Below the pieces are notes generated by a model. That model was not told where the DNA came from and ran no database searches. It was given only the letters and a program-made list of their open reading frames with translations. A stretch of DNA of 5,747 nt from Gemmatimonadales bacterium (GTDB lineage Bacteria > Gemmatimonadota > Gemmatimonadetes > Gemmatimonadales > GWC2-71-9): assembly GCA_013812695.1 (NCBI GenBank), contig JACCSZ010000098.1:1-5747 (forward strand), read 5' to 3'. A program made the translations under genes and the position numbers. Of this stretch, positions 1-5,747 are shown one piece after another. Each line of letters starts with the position of its first letter. The first letter of the stretch is position 1.

Positions 1-1254
1 GCCCACCACGGCCGCACGCGGCGCGCCGCGCCGGCCGAGCTGCGCGCTGAGCGCGGCCCACTCGCCGGGCTCGGACTCGAGCGGAGTGAGTTGGAGGGCC
101 GGCGGGAACGAGTCGACCGGCTGCCCGAGGAATGCACCCGCGACGGGTGACGCGGCGCCGGCGCTCAGGTACCAGTCGCCGGGCAATGCACTCGAATCGG
201 AACCTGCCGCCCAGCGCCAGATGCCGCGCGCGGCGCTGCCGTCGCCGAGCGACCCCGCCGGACCCATCCTGATCAGCAGATCGGCCCGCCGGGCGGCCTG
301 TCGCACGGTCTCGGTGGGCACGACCGCGAGGTCCGCCATCGATCGCCAGCGCTCCGGATCGAGCCGCGCGAAGCCGCGCACCGGGAGCTGCGCCACCTCG
401 CGCAGCGTCCGATACAGAAACCGGCTGTCCCAGTCGGCAGGTCCCGCCAGCAGCACGACACCAGGTGTCGGCGCCACGGTGACGATGTGCAGCCGGGCAT
501 CGGTCCGCGGCTCGGCGTCGCCCGCACCGACGAGCGACACCCGCAGCACCTGCTCGCCCGCGCCGACCGCGGCCGAGCTCACGGCGAGGCGACCGCGCGC
601 GCCGCCGCTCCGGAGCGGCAGCGTGCGCGCCGCCAGACGCTTGCGCCCGAGGACCACCTCGACGCGCACGCTGTCCGCGGTGGCGCCCCCGACCGCCCGG
701 ACTTCGACCTCGATCGGAATGGAGTCGCCCACGGTCACGCGCGCCGGGGCCGTCACCCGCGTGAGCGCGAGGTCGGGGCGGACGGCTCGCGGAAACAGCC
801 GAACCGCGACCCGGGCAAGCAGGTCGGGCGGAAGGTCGACAGCATCCTCGATTTCGCCGTCGCTGACGATGACGACCGGCCGGTCCGACGCCGCGGCGGC
901 CACCAGCGCCGGCAACAGGAGCGTTCGACCCCGTGTGGGCAGCGTATCCGTGCTGCCGCGCTCATCCCCGAACCGCCGGACCTCGCCCCACACGGCCGCG
1001 GAGTCGCGCGCCTCGGTCCAGCGAGCGCCGGGGGCGGACAGGCTGAGGGACGCATCGAGCAGCACGAGGGGACGGCGGGGCGAACCCGTGACCGGGCAGC
1101 TCAGATTGAGGAGCAGGAGTCCGAGCGCAGCCCAGGCGATCGCACGGCAGGCGAGCGCCACCCACGCCTTCAGGCCACCGCGCTCCAGCCACAGGTACGT
1201 GAACGCGGCCAGCCCCGCGGCGAGGACCAGCACGAACGCCGCCCGGAGGATCAT
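1..1254 (-). CDS. Membrane-anchored VWA (BatA-like) / glutamine amidotransferase-like protein, N-terminal part, runs off left edge
   Basis: Reading the minus strand from an ATG at 1254, all 418 codons to base 1 are open, so the gene continues beyond the window. Two hydrophobic segments (about residues 4-22 and 29-53) flank a short charged turn, forming an inner-membrane anchor. A von Willebrand A-like domain follows: D67-A-S69-L-S71 fits the MIDAS DxSxS motif, T111 sits in a G-R-T-L-L stretch at the expected third position, and V-S-D132-G-E follows a hydrophobic strand as in VWA folds. Residues about 160-260 look like a beta-sandwich. From about 264, VVLLAGPADWDSRFLYRTL resembles the start of the amidotransferase-like domain in large membrane proteins with a BatA-like N-terminus, best known to me from Planctomycetes-type genomes. 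The ATG overlaps the hisA stop (ATGA) and no Shine-Dalgarno precedes it, so it is probably translationally coupled. The cellular role is unknown; envelope stress or metal-dependent binding would be guesswork. The reading frame is certain, the family assignment moderate. Confidence 0.72.
   Translation of the reverse strand, partial: MILRAAFVLVLAAGLAAFTYLWLERGGLKAWVALACRAIAWAALGLLLLNLSCPVTGSPRRPLVLLDASLSLSAPGARWTEARDSAAVWGEVRRFGDERGSTDTLPTRGRTLLLPALVAAAASDRPVVIVSDGEIEDAVDLPPDLLARVAVRLFPRAVRPDLALTRVTAPARVTVGDSIPIEVEVRAVGGATADSVRVEVVLGRKRLAARTLPLRSGGARGRLAVSSAAVGAGEQVLRVSLVGAGDAEPRTDARLHIVTVAPTPGVVLLAGPADWDSRFLYRTLREVAQLPVRGFARLDPERWRSMADLAVVPTETVRQAARRADLLIRMGPAGSLGDGSAARGIWRWAAGSDSSALPGDWYLSAGAASPVAGAFLGQPVDSFPPALQLTPLESEPGEWAALSAQLGRRGAPRAAVVG
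1251..1254 (-). promoter_or_regulatory. ATGA start-stop overlap, hisA to VWA-like gene
   Basis: The hisA TGA (1253-1251) lies inside the ATGA that starts the next gene at 1254. The nearest purine-rich GAGG is more than 20 bases upstream, too far to act as a normal ribosome binding site, so coupled translation is likely. The overlap is also the main support for choosing this ATG as the start of the left-edge gene. Confidence 0.7.
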
Positions 1255-1982
1255 CGGGTGGGACGGGCGGCGGCGGCCTCGAGCGCCTCGGGCAGCGCCA
1301 GCCGGCCCTCGTACAGCGCACGGCCGACGATCGCACCGCCCAGTCCGGCATCGCGGACCGCGTAAATGTCGGCCAGCGTTGCCACGCCGCCGCTCGCGAT
1401 CACCGCCGCGCCGCTCGCCTGCAGGCGCCTGGCGCCGCCGATATCGGGCCCGCCCAGCATCCCGTCACGCGCCACGTCGGTGTAGATGATCGTGCGCACG
1501 CCCTCCGCCACCACGCGGTGCGCCAACACGTCCGCCTCGAGTGCCGACGTCTCGGTCCAGCCCCGGATAGCCACCAAGCCGTCACGCGCGTCGATCCCGA
1601 CCGCAACCCGCTCGGCGCCGGCCGCGGCCACCGCAGCCGGAACGATGGCGGGATCGATGGCGGCCGCCGTACCGAGCACGGCGCGACTCACGCCCTGGTC
1701 GAGCCCCTCGCGGACGAGGTCGACCGACCGCAGGCCGCCGCCGAGCTGCACGCGCACGCGCCCGCCCACGCGCGCGACGATCCGGCGGACCACAGTCCGG
1801 TTATCGCCATCGCCGAACGCGCGGTCGAGATCCACGACGTGGAGCCACGCCGCACCCTGGTCCGCGAACCGCTCGGCCACCGCCACGGGATCGTCCCCGT
1901 AAACGGTTTGCCGGGTCGCCTCGCCCTGGCTGAGGCGAACCACGCGGCCGTGTCGGATGTCGATGGCGGGAAAGAGGTCCAC
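1251..1982 (-). CDS. hisA: Phosphoribosylformimino-AICAR ribotide isomerase HisA
   Basis: HisA is the cytosolic TIM-barrel enzyme that opens the ribose of ProFAR to give PRFAR, the fourth step of histidine synthesis, feeding HisF/HisH. The 243-residue protein has the family's usual length and opens with LFPAIDIRHGRVVRL. D8 is the expected catalytic base and D131, in V-G-I-D-A-R-D-G, the catalytic acid. Phosphate-binding loops are visible at Q-L-G-G-G-L-R (79-85), S-G-G (197-199) and G-R-A-L-Y-E-G (220-226), and T-D-V-A-R-D-G-M-L-G-G-P lies at 168-179. The start is a GTG at 1982, the only start codon between the upstream stop and the conserved N-terminus. It lies 9 bases after the peptidase stop in the same frame and has no clear Shine-Dalgarno. 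The stop overlaps the next ATG. No other his gene is in view, so the pathway is probably scattered. The bifunctional PriA (HisA/TrpF) of actinobacteria is an alternative, but nothing here favours it. Confidence 0.96.
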   Translation of the reverse strand: MDLFPAIDIRHGRVVRLSQGEATRQTVYGDDPVAVAERFADQGAAWLHVVDLDRAFGDGDNRTVVRRIVARVGGRVRVQLGGGLRSVDLVREGLDQGVSRAVLGTAAAIDPAIVPAAVAAAGAERVAVGIDARDGLVAIRGWTETSALEADVLAHRVVAEGVRTIIYTDVARDGMLGGPDIGGARRLQASGAAVIASGGVATLADIYAVRDAGLGGAIVGRALYEGRLALPEALEAAAARPTR

Positions 1983-1991
1983 TACAGGGGG

Positions 1992-3281
1992 CTACGGCAG
2001 CCACCGCGTGCGGGTTTCCTTGGCGGGCCGCTGGGCGATGGTGCTGGGGGCCTCGGTGGACAGCAGGTGCAGCAGGCGGTCGCGCTCACGCGTGAATTCG
2101 GGCCGCAGCCGGTCATGGATCGGGGCGCCATTGCCGAGCTCGACCCGGCGCGAGTCCTTGGCGATGCCGTTGACCCGGAACTCGTAGTGCAGGTGCGGAC
2201 CGCTTGCGAGGCCGGTCGAGCCGACGTAGCCGATCGTCTGGCCTTGCGTGACGCGCGCGCCGCCGCGCGTGCCGCGCGCGAAGGCCCGCAGATGACCGTA
2301 CCGGGTGGTGATCCCGCTCCGGTGTCGGAGCTCGATCAAGTTGCCGTACCCGCCGGCCCGGCCGGCGCGCAACACCACGCCGTCGCCGGCGGCCAAGACC
2401 GGCGTGCCCGGCGCGGCGGCATAGTCGGTGCCTTCGTGCCTCCGCTTGATGCCGAGCACAGGGTGATGGCGGGCGCGGGCAAAGGTGGAGGAGATCCGGC
2501 GGAATTGCACGGGCGCCCGCAGAAAGGCGCGCCGAAGCGAGTTGCCGTCGGCGTCGTAGAAGGCGGTTCGGCCGTCGGTCTCGAACCGGAGCGCCGTGAG
2601 GCTCCGCCCGGACATCGTCAGATCGATCGCAAGCACTCGGCCGAGCCGGAGCTCGCCGTTTTCGGACACCAGTCGCTCGAACACCACGTTGAACCGATCG
2701 CCCGGCTGGATGTCGCGGGTGAAGTCCACCTGCCACGCGTAGACGTCGGCCAGGTCCCACGCCAGCCGCTGGCGGCCGGCGCCGTCGAGCTGGTCATCGC
2801 CCACTCGGGCGTCGAGAGTCTCGTAGAGTGAATTGTCGATGGCCCCGTCGACGTGCACGATCTCGGACGTCCAGGCGATCGGCTCGACGCTGGTGTCCCA
2901 GCCGCCGGCGCCGCGCTCGAACACGACCCGCTGCTCCGGACCCGGGCGGACGATGATGTGGGTCGGGGCGCTGTCCGGATGGTCGTGGCGGAACGTGAAG
3001 ACCAGCCCGGAGCGGAGGCGCCGGGGCTCGAGCCCGAGACCCGGGTCGAGCCCCGAGAGGTTGAGATCGACGACGCCGTGCCGCGCGAACAGCTGGGAGA
3101 TCGTCTCGCCGCGCTGGAGGGTGTCGAGGGTTTCGCTGGCGGGCTCGATGGTGACCGGACGAGCCACCACCGCCGGCTTCGGCGGTTCGGGCAACCGGCG
3201 CCAGGGCCACCGGCCGGTCGACGCGAACACGGCGGCGGCGCCAAAGACCGCGACGGCGACGCCGAGGCGGGCCAGGCGCAT
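1992..3281 (-). CDS. Membrane-anchored M23 (LytM) zinc endopeptidase, MepM-like
   Basis: Predicted peptidoglycan endopeptidase of the envelope, cutting peptide cross-links. Residues about 4-22 form one hydrophobic segment followed by R-rich and proline-rich sequence, fitting a signal anchor or signal peptide with export to the periplasm. Residues 50-72 (TLDTLQRGETISQLFARHGV) resemble the OapA/LysM-like entry module of MepM proteins. Residues about 147-260 match the middle domain that precedes the catalytic domain in that family. The M23 domain spans about 262-385: H282-E-G-T-D286 supplies the HxxxD zinc ligands, H363-L-H365 the HxH pair, and H330 in R-Y-G-H-L the further catalytic histidine. 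All are present, so it is probably active, unlike the degenerate EnvC/NlpD amidase activators. The ATG shares one base with the ftsZ stop (TGATG), implying coupling. Its place directly after ftsZ suggests septal or growth-linked wall hydrolysis, which is inference. The 429-residue length fits the family. Confidence 0.93.
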   Translation of the reverse strand: MRLARLGVAVAVFGAAAVFASTGRWPWRRLPEPPKPAVVARPVTIEPASETLDTLQRGETISQLFARHGVVDLNLSGLDPGLGLEPRRLRSGLVFTFRHDHPDSAPTHIIVRPGPEQRVVFERGAGGWDTSVEPIAWTSEIVHVDGAIDNSLYETLDARVGDDQLDGAGRQRLAWDLADVYAWQVDFTRDIQPGDRFNVVFERLVSENGELRLGRVLAIDLTMSGRSLTALRFETDGRTAFYDADGNSLRRAFLRAPVQFRRISSTFARARHHPVLGIKRRHEGTDYAAAPGTPVLAAGDGVVLRAGRAGGYGNLIELRHRSGITTRYGHLRAFARGTRGGARVTQGQTIGYVGSTGLASGPHLHYEFRVNGIAKDSRRVELGNGAPIHDRLRPEFTRERDRLLHLLSTEAPSTIAQRPAKETRTRWLP

Positions 3282-3283
3282 CA
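3279..3283 (-). promoter_or_regulatory. TGATG stop-start overlap, ftsZ to M23 peptidase
   Basis: The last base of the ftsZ TGA is the first base of the peptidase ATG. The coding strand before it (GACGGCAGATGGAC) has no convincing Shine-Dalgarno, so ribosomes finishing ftsZ probably re-initiate here. This ties peptidase synthesis to FtsZ synthesis. Confidence 0.7.
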
Positions 3284-4468
3284 GTCCATCTGCCGTCGGA
3301 TGAACGTGGGGATCTCCATTTCAGGCACGTCGGTCCCGCCGCTCGGCGGCGTGGCCGGAGCCTGACTGACGCGCGGCTGGACCCGGGGCGTGGGCGCCGC
3401 CTGCGGCGCCGGCATGCCGGGCATGGAGTGGCGGCCGGATTGGCGCTGCGGAAAGCTGAGCACGCCCGCCGCGCCGGACGGACGGGTGAGCGGCTGCTCC
3501 GCGGGCACGGCCCGGTCGAAGCCGGTCGCGATGACCGTGACGCGGACCTCGCCGTGCATGGCCGCGTCGTTGCCGGCGCCGAAGATGATCTCGGCGTCGT
3601 CACCCACGGCGTCGTGGATGATGTCGTTGATCTGCGTCGTCTCACCGAGCGTGAGATCGTCGCCGCCGATGATGTTGATGAGGACGCCGGTGGCTCCGGC
3701 AATCGACACGTTGTCGAGCAGCGGACTGGAGATGGCCTGTTGCGCCGCCTCGAGCGCGCGGTTGTCGCCCCGGCCGATGCCGGTGCCCATCAGTGCCGCG
3801 CCGCCGTTCTGCATGACGGTCCGCACGTCGGCGAAGTCGACGTTGATGATGCCGGTGCTCGTGATCAGGCTCGCGATGCCCTGGGTGGCATGGAGCAGGA
3901 CCTCATCGGCTTTCTTGAGCGCCTCCTGGAACGGGATGCCTTTGCCGACCACGGCCAGCAGCCGCTCGTTGGGGACCACGATCATGGTGTCGACGTTCTT
4001 GCGCAGCTCGCAGATGCCCTGCTCCGCCTGCTTCATCCGCCGCCGCCCTTCGAACAAAAATGGCTTGGTGACGATGCCGACCGTGAGCGCGCCGGTCTCG
4101 CGCGCCATCTGGGCCACGATCGGCGCCGCGCCGGTGCCGGTGCCACCGCCCATACCGCAGGTGACGAAGACCATGTCCGCGCCCTGCACGGCCTGCGAGA
4201 CCTCGTCCCGGGTTTCCTCGATGGCCTGGCGACCGATCTCGGGGCGCGCCCCGGCGCCCAGTCCCCGGGTCAGCTTCCGGCCGATCTGAATCTTGATGTC
4301 CGATTTGGAGATCGCGAGCGCCTGCGCGTCGGTGTTGACCGAGATGAACTCGACGCCGCCGAGCTGGTCCTCGATCATCCGGTTGACGGCATTGCCGCCG
4401 CCCCCACCCACACCCACCACCTTCATCCGCGCGGTCTGGAGGCCGCTGTCTTCGAGCTCAAATCTCAT
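3281..4468 (-). CDS. ftsZ: Cell division GTPase FtsZ
   Basis: Tubulin homologue that polymerises at midcell with GTP to form the Z ring. The 395 residues hold the whole family layout. The glycine-rich loop V-G-V-G-G-G-G-G-N-A-V-N-R is at about 18-30. The tubulin signature G-G-G-T-G-T-G is at 107-113. The T7 synergy loop N209-V-D211-F-A-D214 supplies the residues that complete the GTPase site of the neighbouring subunit. After the core (to about 318) comes a flexible linker rich in Pro, Ala, Gln and Met (about 325-380). The conserved C-terminal peptide V-P-E-M-E-I-P-T-F-I-R-R-Q (381-393) is the docking site for FtsA and other partners. The ATG at 4468 is preceded by GAGGAA seven bases upstream, the best ribosome binding site in the window. 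ftsA ends 21 bases upstream and the M23 peptidase start overlaps the stop. Nothing in the GTPase core appears missing. Confidence 0.99.
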   Translation of the reverse strand: MRFELEDSGLQTARMKVVGVGGGGGNAVNRMIEDQLGGVEFISVNTDAQALAISKSDIKIQIGRKLTRGLGAGARPEIGRQAIEETRDEVSQAVQGADMVFVTCGMGGGTGTGAAPIVAQMARETGALTVGIVTKPFLFEGRRRMKQAEQGICELRKNVDTMIVVPNERLLAVVGKGIPFQEALKKADEVLLHATQGIASLITSTGIINVDFADVRTVMQNGGAALMGTGIGRGDNRALEAAQQAISSPLLDNVSIAGATGVLINIIGGDDLTLGETTQINDIIHDAVGDDAEIIFGAGNDAAMHGEVRVTVIATGFDRAVPAEQPLTRPSGAAGVLSFPQRQSGRHSMPGMPAPQAAPTPRVQPRVSQAPATPPSGGTDVPEMEIPTFIRRQMD

Positions 4469-4475
4469 GGTCGGG

Positions 4476-4481
4476 TTCCTC
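4476..4481 (-). promoter_or_regulatory. Ribosome binding site of ftsZ
   Basis: On the coding strand GAGGAA lies seven bases before the ATG at 4468, a standard Shine-Dalgarno position. It is the only strong ribosome binding site at the four gene junctions visible here and supports the chosen ftsZ start. It may let FtsZ be made in excess of FtsA and of the downstream proteins from one transcript, which is inference. Confidence 0.75.
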
Positions 4482-4489
4482 GGCCTGCA

Positions 4490-5743
4490 TCAAAAGAAGT
4501 CCTGGAGCCACCGTTTCACCGGAGCGAACACCTTTTCAACCGCCGGCGATTTGCGCACGCCCGTCCCGGCGCCGCCGCTCATCGCCACCTGCCGGGCGCC
4601 GTACAGGACGAGGCCGGCCGACCCTGCCATTCGCGGTGATTCGACGCTGTCCGCCAGACCACGGAGGCGCTGACCCGGAACTCCGCACCGGGCCGGCATG
4701 GCGAACACTTCGCGGGCGAGCTCGACGATGCCGGGGGTCAACGCCCCGCCGCCGGTGAGGACGGCGCCCGCGGGGAGGCGCTGATGATAGCCAGCGCGCG
4801 TGATTTCGTCGAGCGCGTACTCCAGGACTTCCTGAAGCCGCATGTGCATGATGTGCGCCAATACCCGGCGTTGCGCGTTCCGCGCACCCTGGCCCGGCGT
4901 GCTCGGCAATTCGAAGACGTCGCTCTCGGGGACGAGCGGCTCGAACCCCGCGCCGAAGCGCTCCTTGAGCCGCTCGGCGTCGAGCTGCGTCACCTGCAGC
5001 CCGTGCACGATATCCGCCGTCACGTGCCCGCCCGCGCACAGCAGCGAACCGGTGTGCCTGATCTTCCCGTTATGAAAGATCGAGACGTTGGTGGAGCCGC
5101 CCCCGAGCTCGACGATCGCGCAGCCCAGCTCGATCTCGTCCGGGGTGAGCACGGCCAGCGAGCCGGCCAGCGGCTCGAGCACGAACTCCTGCACGTGATA
5201 CCCGGCCCGCTCCACACATTTCTTGAGGTTCTGCAGCACGCTCGACAGCACCGTGACCAGGTAGACCTCGGCCTCGAGCCGGGAGCCGGTCATGCCGATC
5301 GGCTCGCTGATGCCGGGCTGCTGGTCGATCAGGTAATCCTGCGGAATCGCGTGCAGCAGCTCGTGGTCTCGACCGAACGAGACGTTGCTCGCCATGTCGT
5401 TGACGCGGGCGACGTCACCGGTCCGGATTTCGTCGCCGGTCACGCTGACCATGCCGTGCGAGCTCCGCCCGGCCACATGCTCGCCGGCGATACCGCAATA
5501 GACCGTGCCCACCTCGACGCCCGCCATCCGTTGGGCGTCCTTCATCGCCTTGGATATCGCGCGAGTCGTCTCTTCGATGTCGCGGACCACGCCACGCCGA
5601 ACGCCGGAGCTTCGCTCGACCCCGAGCCCGAGGATCTTCACCGACGGGTCGCGCGCGTCGCCGGTGACCTCGGCGATCAGGGCCGTGACCTTGGTCGAGC
5701 CGAGGTCGAGTGCAGCGACGAGCTGGTGCGGCTGCGCGCTCAC
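4490..5743 (-). CDS. ftsA: Cell division protein FtsA (actin-like FtsZ membrane tether)
   Basis: Actin-fold ATP-binding protein that anchors FtsZ filaments to the inner membrane and helps recruit later divisome proteins. The 417 residues show phosphate-1 motif D13-L-G-S-T-K-V (13-19) and an FtsA-specific 1C-like region at about 88-170. The phosphate-2 motif is V-E212-L-G-G-G-S-T-N219-V, and an adenosine motif L-T-G-G-G-A-L-T-P-G lies at 329-338. The last 16 residues (VEKVFAPVKRWLQDFF) form a basic amphipathic helix typical of the FtsA membrane-targeting sequence. The usual acid of phosphate-2 (Asp) is Glu here. The start is a GTG at 5743, placing eight residues before L-V-A-A-L-D-L-G as in other FtsA proteins. 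The coding strand reads GTGA there, so an upstream gene could end in a four-base overlap. An earlier start outside the window cannot be excluded because only four bases lie upstream. ftsZ follows after 21 bases. Confidence 0.97.
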   Translation of the reverse strand: MSAQPHQLVAALDLGSTKVTALIAEVTGDARDPSVKILGLGVERSSGVRRGVVRDIEETTRAISKAMKDAQRMAGVEVGTVYCGIAGEHVAGRSSHGMVSVTGDEIRTGDVARVNDMASNVSFGRDHELLHAIPQDYLIDQQPGISEPIGMTGSRLEAEVYLVTVLSSVLQNLKKCVERAGYHVQEFVLEPLAGSLAVLTPDEIELGCAIVELGGGSTNVSIFHNGKIRHTGSLLCAGGHVTADIVHGLQVTQLDAERLKERFGAGFEPLVPESDVFELPSTPGQGARNAQRRVLAHIMHMRLQEVLEYALDEITRAGYHQRLPAGAVLTGGGALTPGIVELAREVFAMPARCGVPGQRLRGLADSVESPRMAGSAGLVLYGARQVAMSGGAGTGVRKSPAVEKVFAPVKRWLQDFF

Positions 5744-5747
5744 ACAC
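5740..5747 (-). other. Possible stop codon of an upstream gene overlapping the ftsA start
   Basis: The coding strand at the right edge reads GTGTGTGA. In the frame one base offset from ftsA, a TGA occupies 5742-5740, giving a GTGA overlap with the GTG start at 5743. In most bacteria ftsQ lies directly before ftsA, so this could be the end of ftsQ. Only eight bases are visible, so this is a suggestion that also supports the GTG as the true ftsA start. Confidence 0.25.

Noticed and set aside
487..1365. A 292-codon plus-strand open frame
   Set aside because: It is the codon-aligned complement of the left-edge minus-strand gene, rich in Arg, Asp, Gly and His. The minus strand has membrane helices, a MIDAS motif and a coupled start, so it is the coding strand.
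86..1489. A 467-codon plus-strand open frame
   Set aside because: It is antisense to hisA and the VWA-like gene. Its translation is Arg/Ser/Pro/Ala-rich low-complexity sequence with no recognisable motif, as expected for the complement of GC-rich codons.
1983..1991. Possible promoter or terminator in the peptidase-hisA gap
   Set aside because: The gap has only nine bases (coding strand CCCCCTGTA), too short for either, and no -10/-35-like sequence or stem is seen around it.
2351..2367. Inverted repeat CGCCGGC-CCG-GCCGGCG resembling a terminator stem
   Set aside because: It lies inside the M23 catalytic domain and encodes the Arg-Ala-Gly-Arg-Ala-Gly-Gly turn. There is no U-tract, and the 3-base loop and GC-only arms are expected by chance here.
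1518..2831. A 437-codon plus-strand open frame
   Set aside because: It crosses two well-supported minus-strand genes (hisA and the M23 peptidase), shows no domain, and is a shadow of GC-rich codon usage.
2794..3702. A 302-codon minus-strand open frame spanning the ftsZ-peptidase junction
   Set aside because: It is out of frame with both genes, which are confirmed by catalytic motifs, and encodes Arg/Ser/Pro-rich low-complexity sequence.
3428..4639. A 403-codon plus-strand open frame
   Set aside because: It lies antisense to ftsZ and the end of ftsA. Its Asp/Arg/His/Ala-rich translation mirrors their codons and shows no motif.

Overview
The window is a compact run of genes, all on the minus strand, from a high-G+C bacterium with an ordinary ftsA-ftsZ cell-division core. 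Read in transcription order (right to left) it holds ftsA, ftsZ, a LytM/M23 zinc peptidase of the MepM type, hisA, and the first 418 codons of a membrane-anchored protein that looks like a von Willebrand A (BatA-like) plus glutamine-amidotransferase-like protein and runs off the left edge. Coding density is nearly total. The gaps are 21 bases (ftsA to ftsZ) and 9 bases (peptidase to hisA). The other two junctions are overlaps: TGATG between ftsZ and the peptidase, and ATGA between hisA and the last gene. The layout suggests a single transcript with translational coupling. I see no promoter, terminator, RNA gene, CRISPR array or mobile element.

ftsA (4490-5743) and ftsZ (3281-4468) form the division core: FtsA tethers FtsZ filaments to the membrane through its C-terminal amphipathic helix, and FtsZ carries an intact GTPase core and the conserved C-terminal peptide that binds FtsA. 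The peptidase (1992-3281) has a complete M23 zinc and catalytic set behind an N-terminal membrane anchor, so it is probably an active periplasmic endopeptidase; its position suggests septal or growth-related wall hydrolysis. hisA (1251-1982) is a complete histidine-biosynthesis isomerase, an unusual passenger in a division cluster. The left 1254 bases are not empty: minus-strand codons are open from an ATG at 1254 to the window edge.

Organism: the high G+C, an FtsA with a C-terminal amphipathic helix, and an OapA/MepM-like M23 peptidase directly after ftsZ suggest a didermic bacterium. Gemmatimonadota or a related environmental phylum is my best guess, but this rests on impression and not on any search.

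No wholly new system is evident. The items most worth a second look are the partial VWA/amidotransferase-like membrane protein, the tight linkage of hisA and an active M23 peptidase to ftsAZ, the altered phosphate-2 motif of FtsA, and the way most downstream starts lack a Shine-Dalgarno sequence and seem to depend on coupling.
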